This document shows, piece by piece, positions 1 to 7,368 of a DNA stretch of 64,000 nt. Under the pieces are notes generated by a model. It saw only the letters and a list, made by a program, of their open reading frames with translations, made no database searches and was not told where the DNA came from. How positions within the stretch are numbered: the stretch's first letter is position 1; the number at the start of each line of letters is the position of its first letter. This DNA is from Parabacteroides hominis (GTDB taxonomy: Bacteria; Bacteroidota; Bacteroidia; Bacteroidales; Tannerellaceae), in assembly GCF_014287585.1 (NCBI RefSeq), contig NZ_JACOOJ010000001.1, positions 286,513 through 350,512 on the forward strand, read 5' to 3'. A program made the translations under genes and the position numbers.

Positions 1-803
1 TTCGTATGGTTCTGCAGGTAAGAAGAAGGAACGGCATCGCTCACTTTTCCTTCCACCGTTTTTGCAATGATCTTCGCTTTATCTTCACCCCACGCCATCA
101 GGATCACATTGCGTGCTTTCATCATGGTAGCGATACCCATCGTGATAACTCCCGCGGGCACATTGTCCAGTGACGGGAACGTACGGGATGCTTCTTTACG
201 GGCTGCTCCTTCCAGCAGAACCAGACGGGTACGCGAACTCAAAGTCGCCCCTATGCCATTGAACATAATGTTGCTCGCATGTCCCACGCCTAACAGGATA
301 TAATCCAAACCGCCTGCCTTCTGGATGTTTTCTTCGTACATCCGGCAGAAGTCGATGATGGCATCTTTCGGCATACATCCGTCAGGAGCATAAATATTCT
401 CAGGAGCGATATCGATATGATCCAGCAGCGCTTCTCTCAACTGTGCCACGTTGCCGGCTGAAGGAGAGACAAGCGGGAAGAATTCATATTCGACAAAGAT
501 AACCACGTTGCGGAAGCTCAGTTGCTCTTCCTTATGCATACGGATCAATTCTTTATATACACTCAGTGGAGAACGGCCTCCAGGAATAGCCATCACAAAG
601 TTTTCACCGATTTCCTGTTTCTTACGAATCTGGTCCGCTATCTCCTTGGCGATAGCAAACGAACCTTCATCGGCCGATTTGTAGATGTTCGTCGGAATCT
701 TTTCCAGACGGGTTAAAACTGAATGCTCGAAAGCATTTTCCGGGCGATAATACCGCTGCGGTATTCGCGTCAGGGTAATCTGCGAACTAAGGTCTGTTTT
801 CAT
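1..803 (-). CDS. NagB-like (glucosamine-6-phosphate deaminase family) protein, 3' part outside window
   Basis: The reading frame starts at the ATG at 803 and runs open to the window edge, giving 267 codons of the N-terminal part. The fold signature of NagB/6-phosphogluconolactonase-type sugar isomerases is visible: an AIPGGRSPLSVY phosphate-binding loop near residues 72-83 and LLGVGHASNIMFN near 170-182. As I recall, Bacteroidetes have long proteins of this family, about 660 residues, with a PIG-L-type domain behind the NagB domain. Whether that tail exists here cannot be seen. The four catalytic positions of E. coli NagB (Asp72, Asp141, His143, Glu148) appear to be Tyr105, Ala176, Asn178 and Gly183, so deaminase activity is doubtful. 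Two nagA genes lie upstream in the same direction, but a 1-kb noncoding block separates them. Confidence 0.75.
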   Translation of the reverse strand, partial: MKTDLSSQITLTRIPQRYYRPENAFEHSVLTRLEKIPTNIYKSADEGSFAIAKEIADQIRKKQEIGENFVMAIPGGRSPLSVYKELIRMHKEEQLSFRNVVIFVEYEFFPLVSPSAGNVAQLREALLDHIDIAPENIYAPDGCMPKDAIIDFCRMYEENIQKAGGLDYILLGVGHASNIMFNGIGATLSSRTRLVLLEGAARKEASRTFPSLDNVPAGVITMGIATMMKARNVILMAWGEDKAKIIAKTVEGKVSDAVPSSYLQNHT

Positions 804-937
804 GTTTAATTCTTGATTTAGCATTTTATCATAACTTGAATCACAAATATAACAATTAATAAACGATTTTAGCTTTACAGACCATTTAAAAAATCAATAC
901 AGTCATAGGAAACATAGATAATACGGATTTTTAAACT

Positions 938-1309
938 AAATACCCCCTGGTTGTTTTATTTAATCAGGGTTCACACTATCCGGGAGACTCTGTAGATCAG
1001 CATGTTGCTGTGAACCCTGTGAATGCAAGATAAAAAAGGCGGGATCGATCGATAGGATTGGCTGATCGCAAACCGGTTTCACAGCCTTCACAACAAATTG
1101 CTGGCCATTAGCCTTTTACCGCCGTGAACCCTGTTTTCAGTTTTTGTCATATAAGGGATCGGATTGGTTCCTGTCCCGTAAAATATAGGTTATAGGCTAA
1201 AAAATACAGCCTTTAGCCTGTCCGGAAAAAGCCTATAGGGTAGCAGGAAAAAGATAGGCATCTATCCGGCAACCGATGCCGACCTTTTCGGGAAGCGACA
1301 GGCATCTAT
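938..1309. repeat. Noncoding repeat module A, copy 1
   Basis: This 372-bp segment is repeated in the same orientation at 28726-29107 with high identity; differences are scattered substitutions and a few small indels. Inside it are short inverted repeats, such as AGGGTTCACA paired with TGTGAACCCT, and a run of partly palindromic units built on TATAGGCT and AGGCATCTATCCGG. No long open frame is preserved between the copies, so it is a noncoding dispersed repeat. Confidence 0.85.
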
Positions 1310-1385
1310 TTGCAAAACACTGGTGATTCGATTTCAAAATACCTATGTTTTGATGGGTAGGAACAACTTCACCTTTTGGCAGGCT

Positions 1386-1735
1386 TGAAACTAAATGTCC
1401 CACTAAAGAACCAGGTTCGCGGATGACGCGGATGAAACAGATTAAAGCGGATTTAAATTATTTTATCCGTGCTTGTGATTATAGTGTCGATGTCTTAGGG
1501 CTGTGCTCTGGGCTATATCCTGTCGGGCAACCCTAAGGCAAGGCTTTCCTCAAACCGCTATTGCTCTTTTGCCGTCTGCTTCAGCAGACGGATGGATGAT
1601 TGTTCCGGCTTTGCCGGTTCCTCTGTGGGTTTTAACCCCTTTTAATACAATAGATGAAAGGGACTGAAGTCCACAGAGGAAGAGGCTTTGCCTCCAGGCC
1701 TTTTAATCCGTCTGCTGAAGCAGACGGCAAAAGAG
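1386..1735. repeat. Noncoding repeat module B, copy 1
   Basis: The segment beginning GAAACTAAATGTCCCAC recurs at 27969-28279, and its middle part recurs again at 29196-29341. Shared landmarks include CAGATTAAAGCGGATTTAA, TTATAGTGTCGATGTCTTA and GGGCTATGTCCTGTCGGGCA (or close variants). The right half of this copy forms the foldback structure listed separately at 1564-1735. Coding potential is not conserved between copies. Confidence 0.8.
1564..1735. repeat. 172-bp foldback element with perfect 30-bp arms
   Basis: The arms at 1564-1593 and 1706-1735 are exact reverse complements over 30 bp. Each arm carries the core CCGTCTGCTTCAGCAGACGG, which is itself a palindrome. A second nested pair (TTCCTCTGTGG with CCACAGAGGAA) lies inside, so the whole unit can fold into one long hairpin. 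There is no gene inside. It may be a MITE-like remnant or a structured transcript. Confidence 0.8.
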
Positions 1736-1805
1736 AGCCTCCGGCATAAAGCGCAGCTTTGTCTGTTAGCTCACTGATAAATCATTATTTGTGGGACAAA
1801 TATTC

Positions 1806-2966
1806 TTAAAACAACGTGTTGGCAGCCGGAACCAGGTTTCCCATTGACCAAACGGCACGGACAGCCAGATTACGGTCCATGATGATGATATCGGCATCTT
1901 TTCCGCGCTGCAACGTACCCGTGCGGTCGGATACCCCCATCAAGCGTGCCGGAGTTTCGGAAGCCATGCGAACGGCATCGGCCAACGGGATATTGGCTTT
2001 CTGAACCATCGTACGAACCAGTACATCCATCGTAGCGATACTTCCGGCAAGCGAAGAATGGTCAGCCAATTTGCAAACGCCGTCTTCAATAATAATACGT
2101 GAATCTTCGGCCGGTTTCACATCGCTCGCGGCATAGGACAACGCATCGGTTACCAGACAGGTACGTTCCACCCCTTTCAGCTTATACACCAGGCGAAGGA
2201 TCGTAGAAGGCAAATGCTTACCGTCGGCAATCACTTCCACCGTCATATCGTCCATCAGGAAAACGCTTTCCACCGTTCCTTCGTACTTATATTCACGACG
2301 CTTGTGGAAACCGGGCATTGCATTGTAGAACTGGGCCGCATGGGTAAAACCCGCTGCATAAGCCTCTTTGATGTCCCCGAATTCAGCTTCCGTATGCGTA
2401 ATGGCAGCCAGAATACCTTTCGACCTGAGATAACGGGCGAAATCATGCGCACCCGGCAATTCAGGACTGGCATCCCAACGCTTAATGCAGTTCGTGCTTT
2501 CCAGGATAGACATATATTCTTCCTTATCCGGATCTTTCACATCGTATAAGCTGCCGGCCATTTTTGCATTCAGGTACGGCCCCTCCACATGAAGTCCCAA
2601 CACAGGGCCATCTTTTTCTGCCATAAGCTTCTCACAGATAGAGACAGCTTTACATATCAATTCTTTAGGAGAAGACGACAAAGTGGGAAAAATAGTTGTC
2701 GCACCATGTTTCATATGAGCGGCAATCGCGCTATGGAAGGCTTCTTCCGTACATTCCTTAAAATCGTGTCCCCCGCCGCCGTGCACGTTCATGGCTACGA
2801 AACCGGGAATAATATACATTCCCTTAGCGTCAACCACTTTAGCACCGATAACAGCCAGGTCGCTGTTTGTTACTTCCAAAATCTTCCCGTCGCTAATCAA
2901 TACGGAGCCATCCTTCAACCATCCCTGCGGGGTGAGGATCTGGCCATTTATTATTTGTGTCAGCAT
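1806..2966 (-). CDS. nagA: NagA-family amidohydrolase with altered metal site (paralogue 1)
   Basis: This 386-residue protein belongs to the N-acetylglucosamine-6-phosphate deacetylase family, which removes acetate from GlcNAc-6-phosphate before the deaminase step. Family landmarks are PGFVAMNVHGGGG (54-66), HVEGPY (126-131, Glu128), ITHTEAEF (189-196, His191), FYNAMPGFHKRR (213-224) and LVTDAL (271-276, Asp274). Compared with its neighbour it lacks two ligands: position 60 is Asn where the paralogue has the first His of HxH, and position 212 is Gln where the paralogue has His. It lies 3 bp downstream of the second nagA in the same direction, so they are co-transcribed. It may be weakly active, metal-altered, or specific for another substrate. 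Confidence 0.85.
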   Translation of the reverse strand: MLTQIINGQILTPQGWLKDGSVLISDGKILEVTNSDLAVIGAKVVDAKGMYIIPGFVAMNVHGGGGHDFKECTEEAFHSAIAAHMKHGATTIFPTLSSSPKELICKAVSICEKLMAEKDGPVLGLHVEGPYLNAKMAGSLYDVKDPDKEEYMSILESTNCIKRWDASPELPGAHDFARYLRSKGILAAITHTEAEFGDIKEAYAAGFTHAAQFYNAMPGFHKRREYKYEGTVESVFLMDDMTVEVIADGKHLPSTILRLVYKLKGVERTCLVTDALSYAASDVKPAEDSRIIIEDGVCKLADHSSLAGSIATMDVLVRTMVQKANIPLADAVRMASETPARLMGVSDRTGTLQRGKDADIIIMDRNLAVRAVWSMGNLVPAANTLF

Positions 2967-2969
2967 AAA

Positions 2970-4136
2970 TCAAAACAGTTTATTCGTTCCTTCCACTAAT
3001 TTACCCATCGCCCAAACAGCACGGACGTTCAAGTCCTTGTCCAATATCTGGATGTCCGCATCCTTCCCTCGTTGCAAAGAGCCTTTACGGTCGTAAACGC
3101 CCATGATGCGTGCCGGAGTTTCGGAAGCCATGCGAACGGCATCTTCCAACGGGATCTCGGCTTTCTGGACGACCGTACGGATCAGGCGATCCATAGTCGC
3201 AACGCTGCCGGCAAGAGCAGAACGGTCAGCCAGCTTGCAAACGCCGTCTTCGATGATCACACGCGGGTCGAACGCCGTCTGGCTGTCACTTGCGGCACAA
3301 GCCAGCGCATCGGTGATCAGGCAAGTACGTTCCACACCTTTGATCTTATAAACCAAACGGAGGATCGTCGGAGGCACATGGATACCGTCGGCCACTACCT
3401 CGACCGTCATATCGTCGATCAGGTAGATACTTTCGACCGTACCTTCATATTTATATTCACGACGTTTGTGGAAACCGGGCATTGCGTTGTAGAAGTGTGT
3501 GGCATGTGTATATCCGGCTTCGTAGGCAGTCTGGATATCTTCGTATTCGGCTTGCGTATGGCCGACAGATGCCAATACGCCTTTCGATGTGATGTATTTA
3601 CCGAACTGCATGGCACCCGGCAATTCAGGAGCGGCATCCCAACGTTTGATGCAATGTGTTTCTTCCAACAGGGGAATGTATTCTTCCGGATCCGGATTCT
3701 TGATATTTTCCGGCAACTGCCCGCCAGCCATCTTCATATTGAAGTAATGTCCTTCCAGATGAAGCCCCAGGACAGGGCTGTCTTTTTCTGCCATCAACTT
3801 TTCAGTCGTTGCAGCCGCTTCACGGATCATCGGGATGGTCGAAGAAGATAATGTGGGGAAAATACTGGTCGTACCATGCTGCATGTGAGCGGCTACTGCT
3901 GCCCGGAATGCATCTTCTGTACCTTCCATAAAGTCACGGCCTCCACCGCCGTGGACATGGATTTCTACTCCGCCCGGCACGATATACATGCCTTTAGCGT
4001 CTATCAAAGTGGCTCCTACCACTGCCAGATCGCAGTTAGTCACTTCTAAAATCTTGTTATCGCTTATCAGAACAGAACCGTCTTTCAACCAGCCCTGTGG
4101 GGTAAGGATCTTGCCATTTATAATCTGAGTTAACAT
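2970..4136 (-). CDS. nagA: N-acetylglucosamine-6-phosphate deacetylase (paralogue 2)
   Basis: This 388-residue cytosolic amidohydrolase should convert GlcNAc-6-phosphate to glucosamine-6-phosphate and acetate. It keeps a full metal and catalytic set: HVH at 60-62, Glu128 in HLEGHY, His193 in VGHTQ, His214 in ATHFYNAM and catalytic Asp276 in LITDAL. The first 22 residues (MLTQIING.ILTPQGWLKDGS) match the downstream paralogue apart from one position, so the pair arose by tandem duplication. It is the first gene of the pair and has a good promoter motif about 42 bp upstream. It is the more likely functional deacetylase of the two. Confidence 0.92.
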   Translation of the reverse strand: MLTQIINGKILTPQGWLKDGSVLISDNKILEVTNCDLAVVGATLIDAKGMYIVPGGVEIHVHGGGGRDFMEGTEDAFRAAVAAHMQHGTTSIFPTLSSSTIPMIREAAATTEKLMAEKDSPVLGLHLEGHYFNMKMAGGQLPENIKNPDPEEYIPLLEETHCIKRWDAAPELPGAMQFGKYITSKGVLASVGHTQAEYEDIQTAYEAGYTHATHFYNAMPGFHKRREYKYEGTVESIYLIDDMTVEVVADGIHVPPTILRLVYKIKGVERTCLITDALACAASDSQTAFDPRVIIEDGVCKLADRSALAGSVATMDRLIRTVVQKAEIPLEDAVRMASETPARIMGVYDRKGSLQRGKDADIQILDKDLNVRAVWAMGKLVEGTNKLF

Positions 4137-4177
4137 AGCGCAAGAATTAAGTTTGTGTTTTTTTAGTTTTAAGTAGG

Positions 4178-4185
4178 CAAAGGTA
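4178..4185 (-). promoter_or_regulatory. Putative -7 promoter element for the nagA pair
   Basis: The minus strand reads TACCTTTG, an exact match to the Bacteroidetes TAnnTTTG -7 consensus, about 42 bp before the nagA start at 4136. No convincing TTTG -33 box was found at the usual spacing. Confidence 0.55.
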
Positions 4186-4305
4186 GGAAGAAATTCTAAA
4201 GAGGGTTAAAATTCAAGCGTTAATATTTACTTTTTCAAAACCATAGTGCACATTTGGCAATATTTGAACCGTAAATGCTGATTTACGGTTCACAAGAACT
4301 GACTG

Positions 4306-6252
4306 CTAACTATTGGCCGCATTCAGTTCTTCCAGTTCAAGTGTCTGTTCCGTCCAGAGATCCATCGTGTCGGAAAGATTTTTCTTCAATTCGGAATATT
4401 CGGTGTATAAGGAAACATCTGCCGCCCCTTCGGGAGTGGCCAGCCTGGCCTCGACAGCAGAAATGGAGTTTTCGAGTTCAGTTATTTTCCTTTCGGATTC
4501 GGCTATCGCTTTTTCAACTTTCTTAATTGCCTTGCTTTGCTCCTTGCGGGCTTCATAAGAGAGCTTGTTTTGAGTCGGTTCCGAAGCGGTTCCTTCCATA
4601 GAGGCTGTAGCTTGGGTGGAACGTTCCAATTCGCGCAAGCTATCCATCTTTTTATGTTCCAGGAAATCATAAATACCTCCTAAATGCTCGATAACCCGCT
4701 TGTTTCCGAATTCATAGACTTTGTCCACCAGTCCATCCAGGAACTCACGGTCATGCGAAACGACGATAACCGTACCGTCGAACTCTTTCAAAGCATCTTT
4801 CAGCACATCTTTCGAGCGCATGTCCAAATGGTTGGTCGGCTCATCGAGAATCAACAGGTTCACCGGTTCCAACAACAGACGGATCATGGCCAGACGGGTC
4901 TTTTCTCCACCGGACAGCACCTTCACCTTCTTATCCGACGCTTCTCCACCGAACATGAAAGCCCCCAGTATATCCCGTATCTTCAGGCGGATATCACCCT
5001 GTGCAACGTAATCGATCGTATCGAAAACGGTCATATTCTCGTCCAACAGCTGTGCCTGGTTCTGTGCAAAATAGCCGATCTTCACATTATGCCCCAACTG
5101 GAGCTTTCCGGTAAAGTCGGTGATCTCTCCCATTATGCATTTAACCAATGTGGACTTACCTTCGCCATTCTTGCCGACAAAAGCGACTTTGTCTCCGCGG
5201 TTAATGGTAAACGTGGCATGCTCGAAAATCAGATGGTCGCCATAGCGTTTGGCCACATCTTCCGCAATCACCGGATAGGAACCGGATCGGGGAGCCGGAG
5301 GAAATTTCAGGCTCAACATAGCCGTATCCACTTCGTCCACCTCGATGCGTTCAACCTTTTCCAATTGTTTGATACGGGATTGCACCTGCACGGATTTGGT
5401 CGCTTTATAACGGAAACGCTCGATGAAAGCCTCCGTATCGGCCAATTTCTTCTGCTGGTTTTCAAAAGCACGGAGTTGTTGTTCGCGGCGATCTTTACGC
5501 AATTCCACATATTCGGAATACTTTACCTTATAATCATAAATCTTCCCAAGTTCTATCTCTACCGTACGGAAAGTCGTATTATCGATAAACGCCCGGTCAT
5601 GTGAAACCAGGATAACCGCATTGGCACGTGTCGCGATAAAGTTTTCAAGCCATTGGATAGACTCGATGTCCAAATGGTTGGTCGGCTCGTCCAGCAACAG
5701 GACATCCGGCTTGCGGAGCAGGAGCTTGGCAAGCTCGATACGCATACGCCATCCCCCGCTGAACTCGGAGGTCGGCCGGTCGAAATCCTCACGGCTAAAT
5801 CCCAAGCCGATCAACGTCCGTTCCAACTCGGCATGATAGTTATTCCCGCCCATCATCTGGAAATGTTCCGTCAGATGCGCAACACGGTCTATGAGATTCT
5901 GATACGATTCCGTTTCATAATCGGTCCGCTCGGCCAGTTGCAGATTCAGCCGTTCTATCTCTTTTTCTATCTCATGGATATGTTCGAAGGCATGTTCCGC
6001 CTCTTCGCGCACCGTCTGTGTATCCGCCAGCTTCATCTGCTGGGGAAGATAACCGATCGTCGTTTCCTTCGGAACGCTGACCGTCCCGGAGGTAGGCGAC
6101 TGCAATCCGGCAAATATTTTCAGCATCGTCGATTTTCCCGCACCGTTCTTTCCCACCAATGCGATGCGATCCTTCTTATTTACCACAAACGAAACATCAT
6201 CAAAAAGCGTAAACCCGCCAAACTCAACTGTAAGTCCTTCAACCGAAATCAT
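4306..6252 (-). CDS. ABC-F family ATPase (ribosome-associated, Uup/YheS-like)
   Basis: This 648-residue protein has two ABC ATPase domains in one chain and no membrane segments, which defines the ABC-F family of ribosome-acting translation factors. Domain 1 has Walker A GKNGAGKST (34-42), signature FSGGWRMR and Walker B VLLLDEPTNHLD. Domain 2 has GKNGEGKST, LSGGEKTR and LLILDEPTNHLD. A charged linker joins them, and the C-terminal 90 residues are a predicted coiled coil with runs of Glu and Lys. This is the housekeeping type rather than a clear antibiotic-resistance subtype. It is probably monocistronic, with a promoter motif just upstream. Confidence 0.92.
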   Translation of the reverse strand: MISVEGLTVEFGGFTLFDDVSFVVNKKDRIALVGKNGAGKSTMLKIFAGLQSPTSGTVSVPKETTIGYLPQQMKLADTQTVREEAEHAFEHIHEIEKEIERLNLQLAERTDYETESYQNLIDRVAHLTEHFQMMGGNNYHAELERTLIGLGFSREDFDRPTSEFSGGWRMRIELAKLLLRKPDVLLLDEPTNHLDIESIQWLENFIATRANAVILVSHDRAFIDNTTFRTVEIELGKIYDYKVKYSEYVELRKDRREQQLRAFENQQKKLADTEAFIERFRYKATKSVQVQSRIKQLEKVERIEVDEVDTAMLSLKFPPAPRSGSYPVIAEDVAKRYGDHLIFEHATFTINRGDKVAFVGKNGEGKSTLVKCIMGEITDFTGKLQLGHNVKIGYFAQNQAQLLDENMTVFDTIDYVAQGDIRLKIRDILGAFMFGGEASDKKVKVLSGGEKTRLAMIRLLLEPVNLLILDEPTNHLDMRSKDVLKDALKEFDGTVIVVSHDREFLDGLVDKVYEFGNKRVIEHLGGIYDFLEHKKMDSLRELERSTQATASMEGTASEPTQNKLSYEARKEQSKAIKKVEKAIAESERKITELENSISAVEARLATPEGAADVSLYTEYSELKKNLSDTMDLWTEQTLELEELNAANS

Positions 6253-6273
6253 ATTTTTTCTCTTTTATGGCTG

Positions 6274-6281
6274 CAAAGGTA
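6274..6281 (-). promoter_or_regulatory. Putative -7 promoter element for the ABC-F gene
   Basis: The minus strand reads TACCTTTG about 22 bp before the ATG at 6252, an exact TAnnTTTG match. It sits in the 41-bp gap between the ABC-F start and the end of the upstream GH43-like gene. Confidence 0.55.
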
Positions 6282-6293
6282 TATATATTTTGT

Positions 6294-7334
6294 TTACTTT
6301 TTCTTCCTCTCAACAGGTGACGGGACTTTCTTTGCATACTTATCCCGGTCACAGACGATCTTCCCATCCACATATTCCAACTCGGCAATCTGGATAGAGG
6401 CACGATGATAGTTCCAAGTGTTTTCTTCCACTTCGATACCGTCCATTTTGTACGTTCGTCCCGGATGAGTAAAATAGAAGATAAAGGCACGGTCACCGAT
6501 CACGACGACATCGCAATGTCTCCCCTGGTCGAAATCGTCCGGACGGAGACCCGGCTTGTTCAGGATTGTCGAATTATAGGTCCAGTTAGCCGCATCGTCC
6601 GATTCATAACAATGCAAGCCGACATATCCTAAATTGCATTCATCGATGATGTTCCAGTATTTATTCTTCCAATAAAAGACAACCGGTCCTTCATGCGGGA
6701 CATCGTCAATCTCGCATTTGCCGGTCACCTTCCAGGTCGTCAGGTCCTTGCTCACACCCGTATTCGTTTTGGAGTCGGGAGTTTTATACCACATCTTCCA
6801 ACTGCCATCCGGCATCTGGAATGCCGAAGCATCGATACAGCCATGCGTACCCTCTATCTCCTCCACCAAGTCCCAATTCATCAGATCCTTGCTTTTGTAA
6901 AAGACAAGCCGGGCATCGCCTCCCCAAAAAGGATGAATGCCGGGGATAAAGGTAACGATCATGTAATAAGTGTCCTTATGCTTGAACACATCGGGAGCCC
7001 AGAAAGTGCTCTGTCCCTGCATAGGCTCCGGCAAGTTCGCCGTCCCGACATAATACCAGCTTTTACCGTTGTTCTTGGTAGCCGCGATCCCGACCTTACT
7101 GCCATAGACGCATGCCACTTCCTGCAAATTAGGTACATTGGCACGACGTTGGGTGTAGAACATCCACCATTCCTGCCGCTCCGCATTCCATTCGAGCGTC
7201 GGATCGGTGGGGCCGTCATGGATCGGGCAACGGAACAAAGGAGCCGGCGCATGTTCGATGTCGAAAGGCTTGTCCTGTGCAAAAAGGCTTGTCCCGCAAA
7301 ACAGGGCTGCCAACACAAATAATATTCTTTTCAT
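6294..7334 (-). CDS. Secreted GH43/GH117-like five-bladed beta-propeller glycosidase
   Basis: The 346-residue product starts with a signal peptide (MKRILFVLAALFCGTSLFAQ). The start at 7334 was preferred over an upstream ATG at 7352 because it begins exactly at the signal peptide. Repeated propeller-like motifs are seen: DPTLEWNAERQEWWMFYT, FWAPDVFKHKDTYYMI, DASAFQMPDGSWKMWYKT and EGPVVFYWKNKYW. The Asp of DPTLEW, the Asp of IDASAF and the Glu of HEGPVVF are candidate active-site acids, as in clan GH-F and related enzymes. It is the last gene of the susC-susD-GH2 locus, 34 bp after the GH2 gene. The substrate is not clear. Confidence 0.7.
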   Translation of the reverse strand: MKRILFVLAALFCGTSLFAQDKPFDIEHAPAPLFRCPIHDGPTDPTLEWNAERQEWWMFYTQRRANVPNLQEVACVYGSKVGIAATKNNGKSWYYVGTANLPEPMQGQSTFWAPDVFKHKDTYYMIVTFIPGIHPFWGGDARLVFYKSKDLMNWDLVEEIEGTHGCIDASAFQMPDGSWKMWYKTPDSKTNTGVSKDLTTWKVTGKCEIDDVPHEGPVVFYWKNKYWNIIDECNLGYVGLHCYESDDAANWTYNSTILNKPGLRPDDFDQGRHCDVVVIGDRAFIFYFTHPGRTYKMDGIEVEENTWNYHRASIQIAELEYVDGKIVCDRDKYAKKVPSPVERKKK

Positions 7335-7368
7335 GCTATTCAGATTAGACATATCTATACATTATATA

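Larger units (their letters stand above)
804..1805. other. 1-kb noncoding block with dispersed repeat modules
   Basis: No credible gene is seen in this stretch between the NagB-like gene and nagA. It holds two repeat modules, 938-1309 and 1386-1735, that recur near 28-29 kb. The short open frames here have no protein-like features. The segment 804-937 is AT-rich and probably contains the promoter of the NagB-like gene, but no clear TAnnTTTG motif was picked out. Confidence 0.75.

Noticed and set aside
1021..1310. CRISPR-like repeat array in module A
   Set aside because: The repeated units are short, degenerate and contiguous with no regular unique spacers, and no cas gene is present in the window.
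4306..6252. ABC-F protein as an antibiotic-resistance determinant
   Set aside because: It looks like the housekeeping Uup/YheS type with a C-terminal coiled coil and no mobile context; nothing in the sequence points to resistance.
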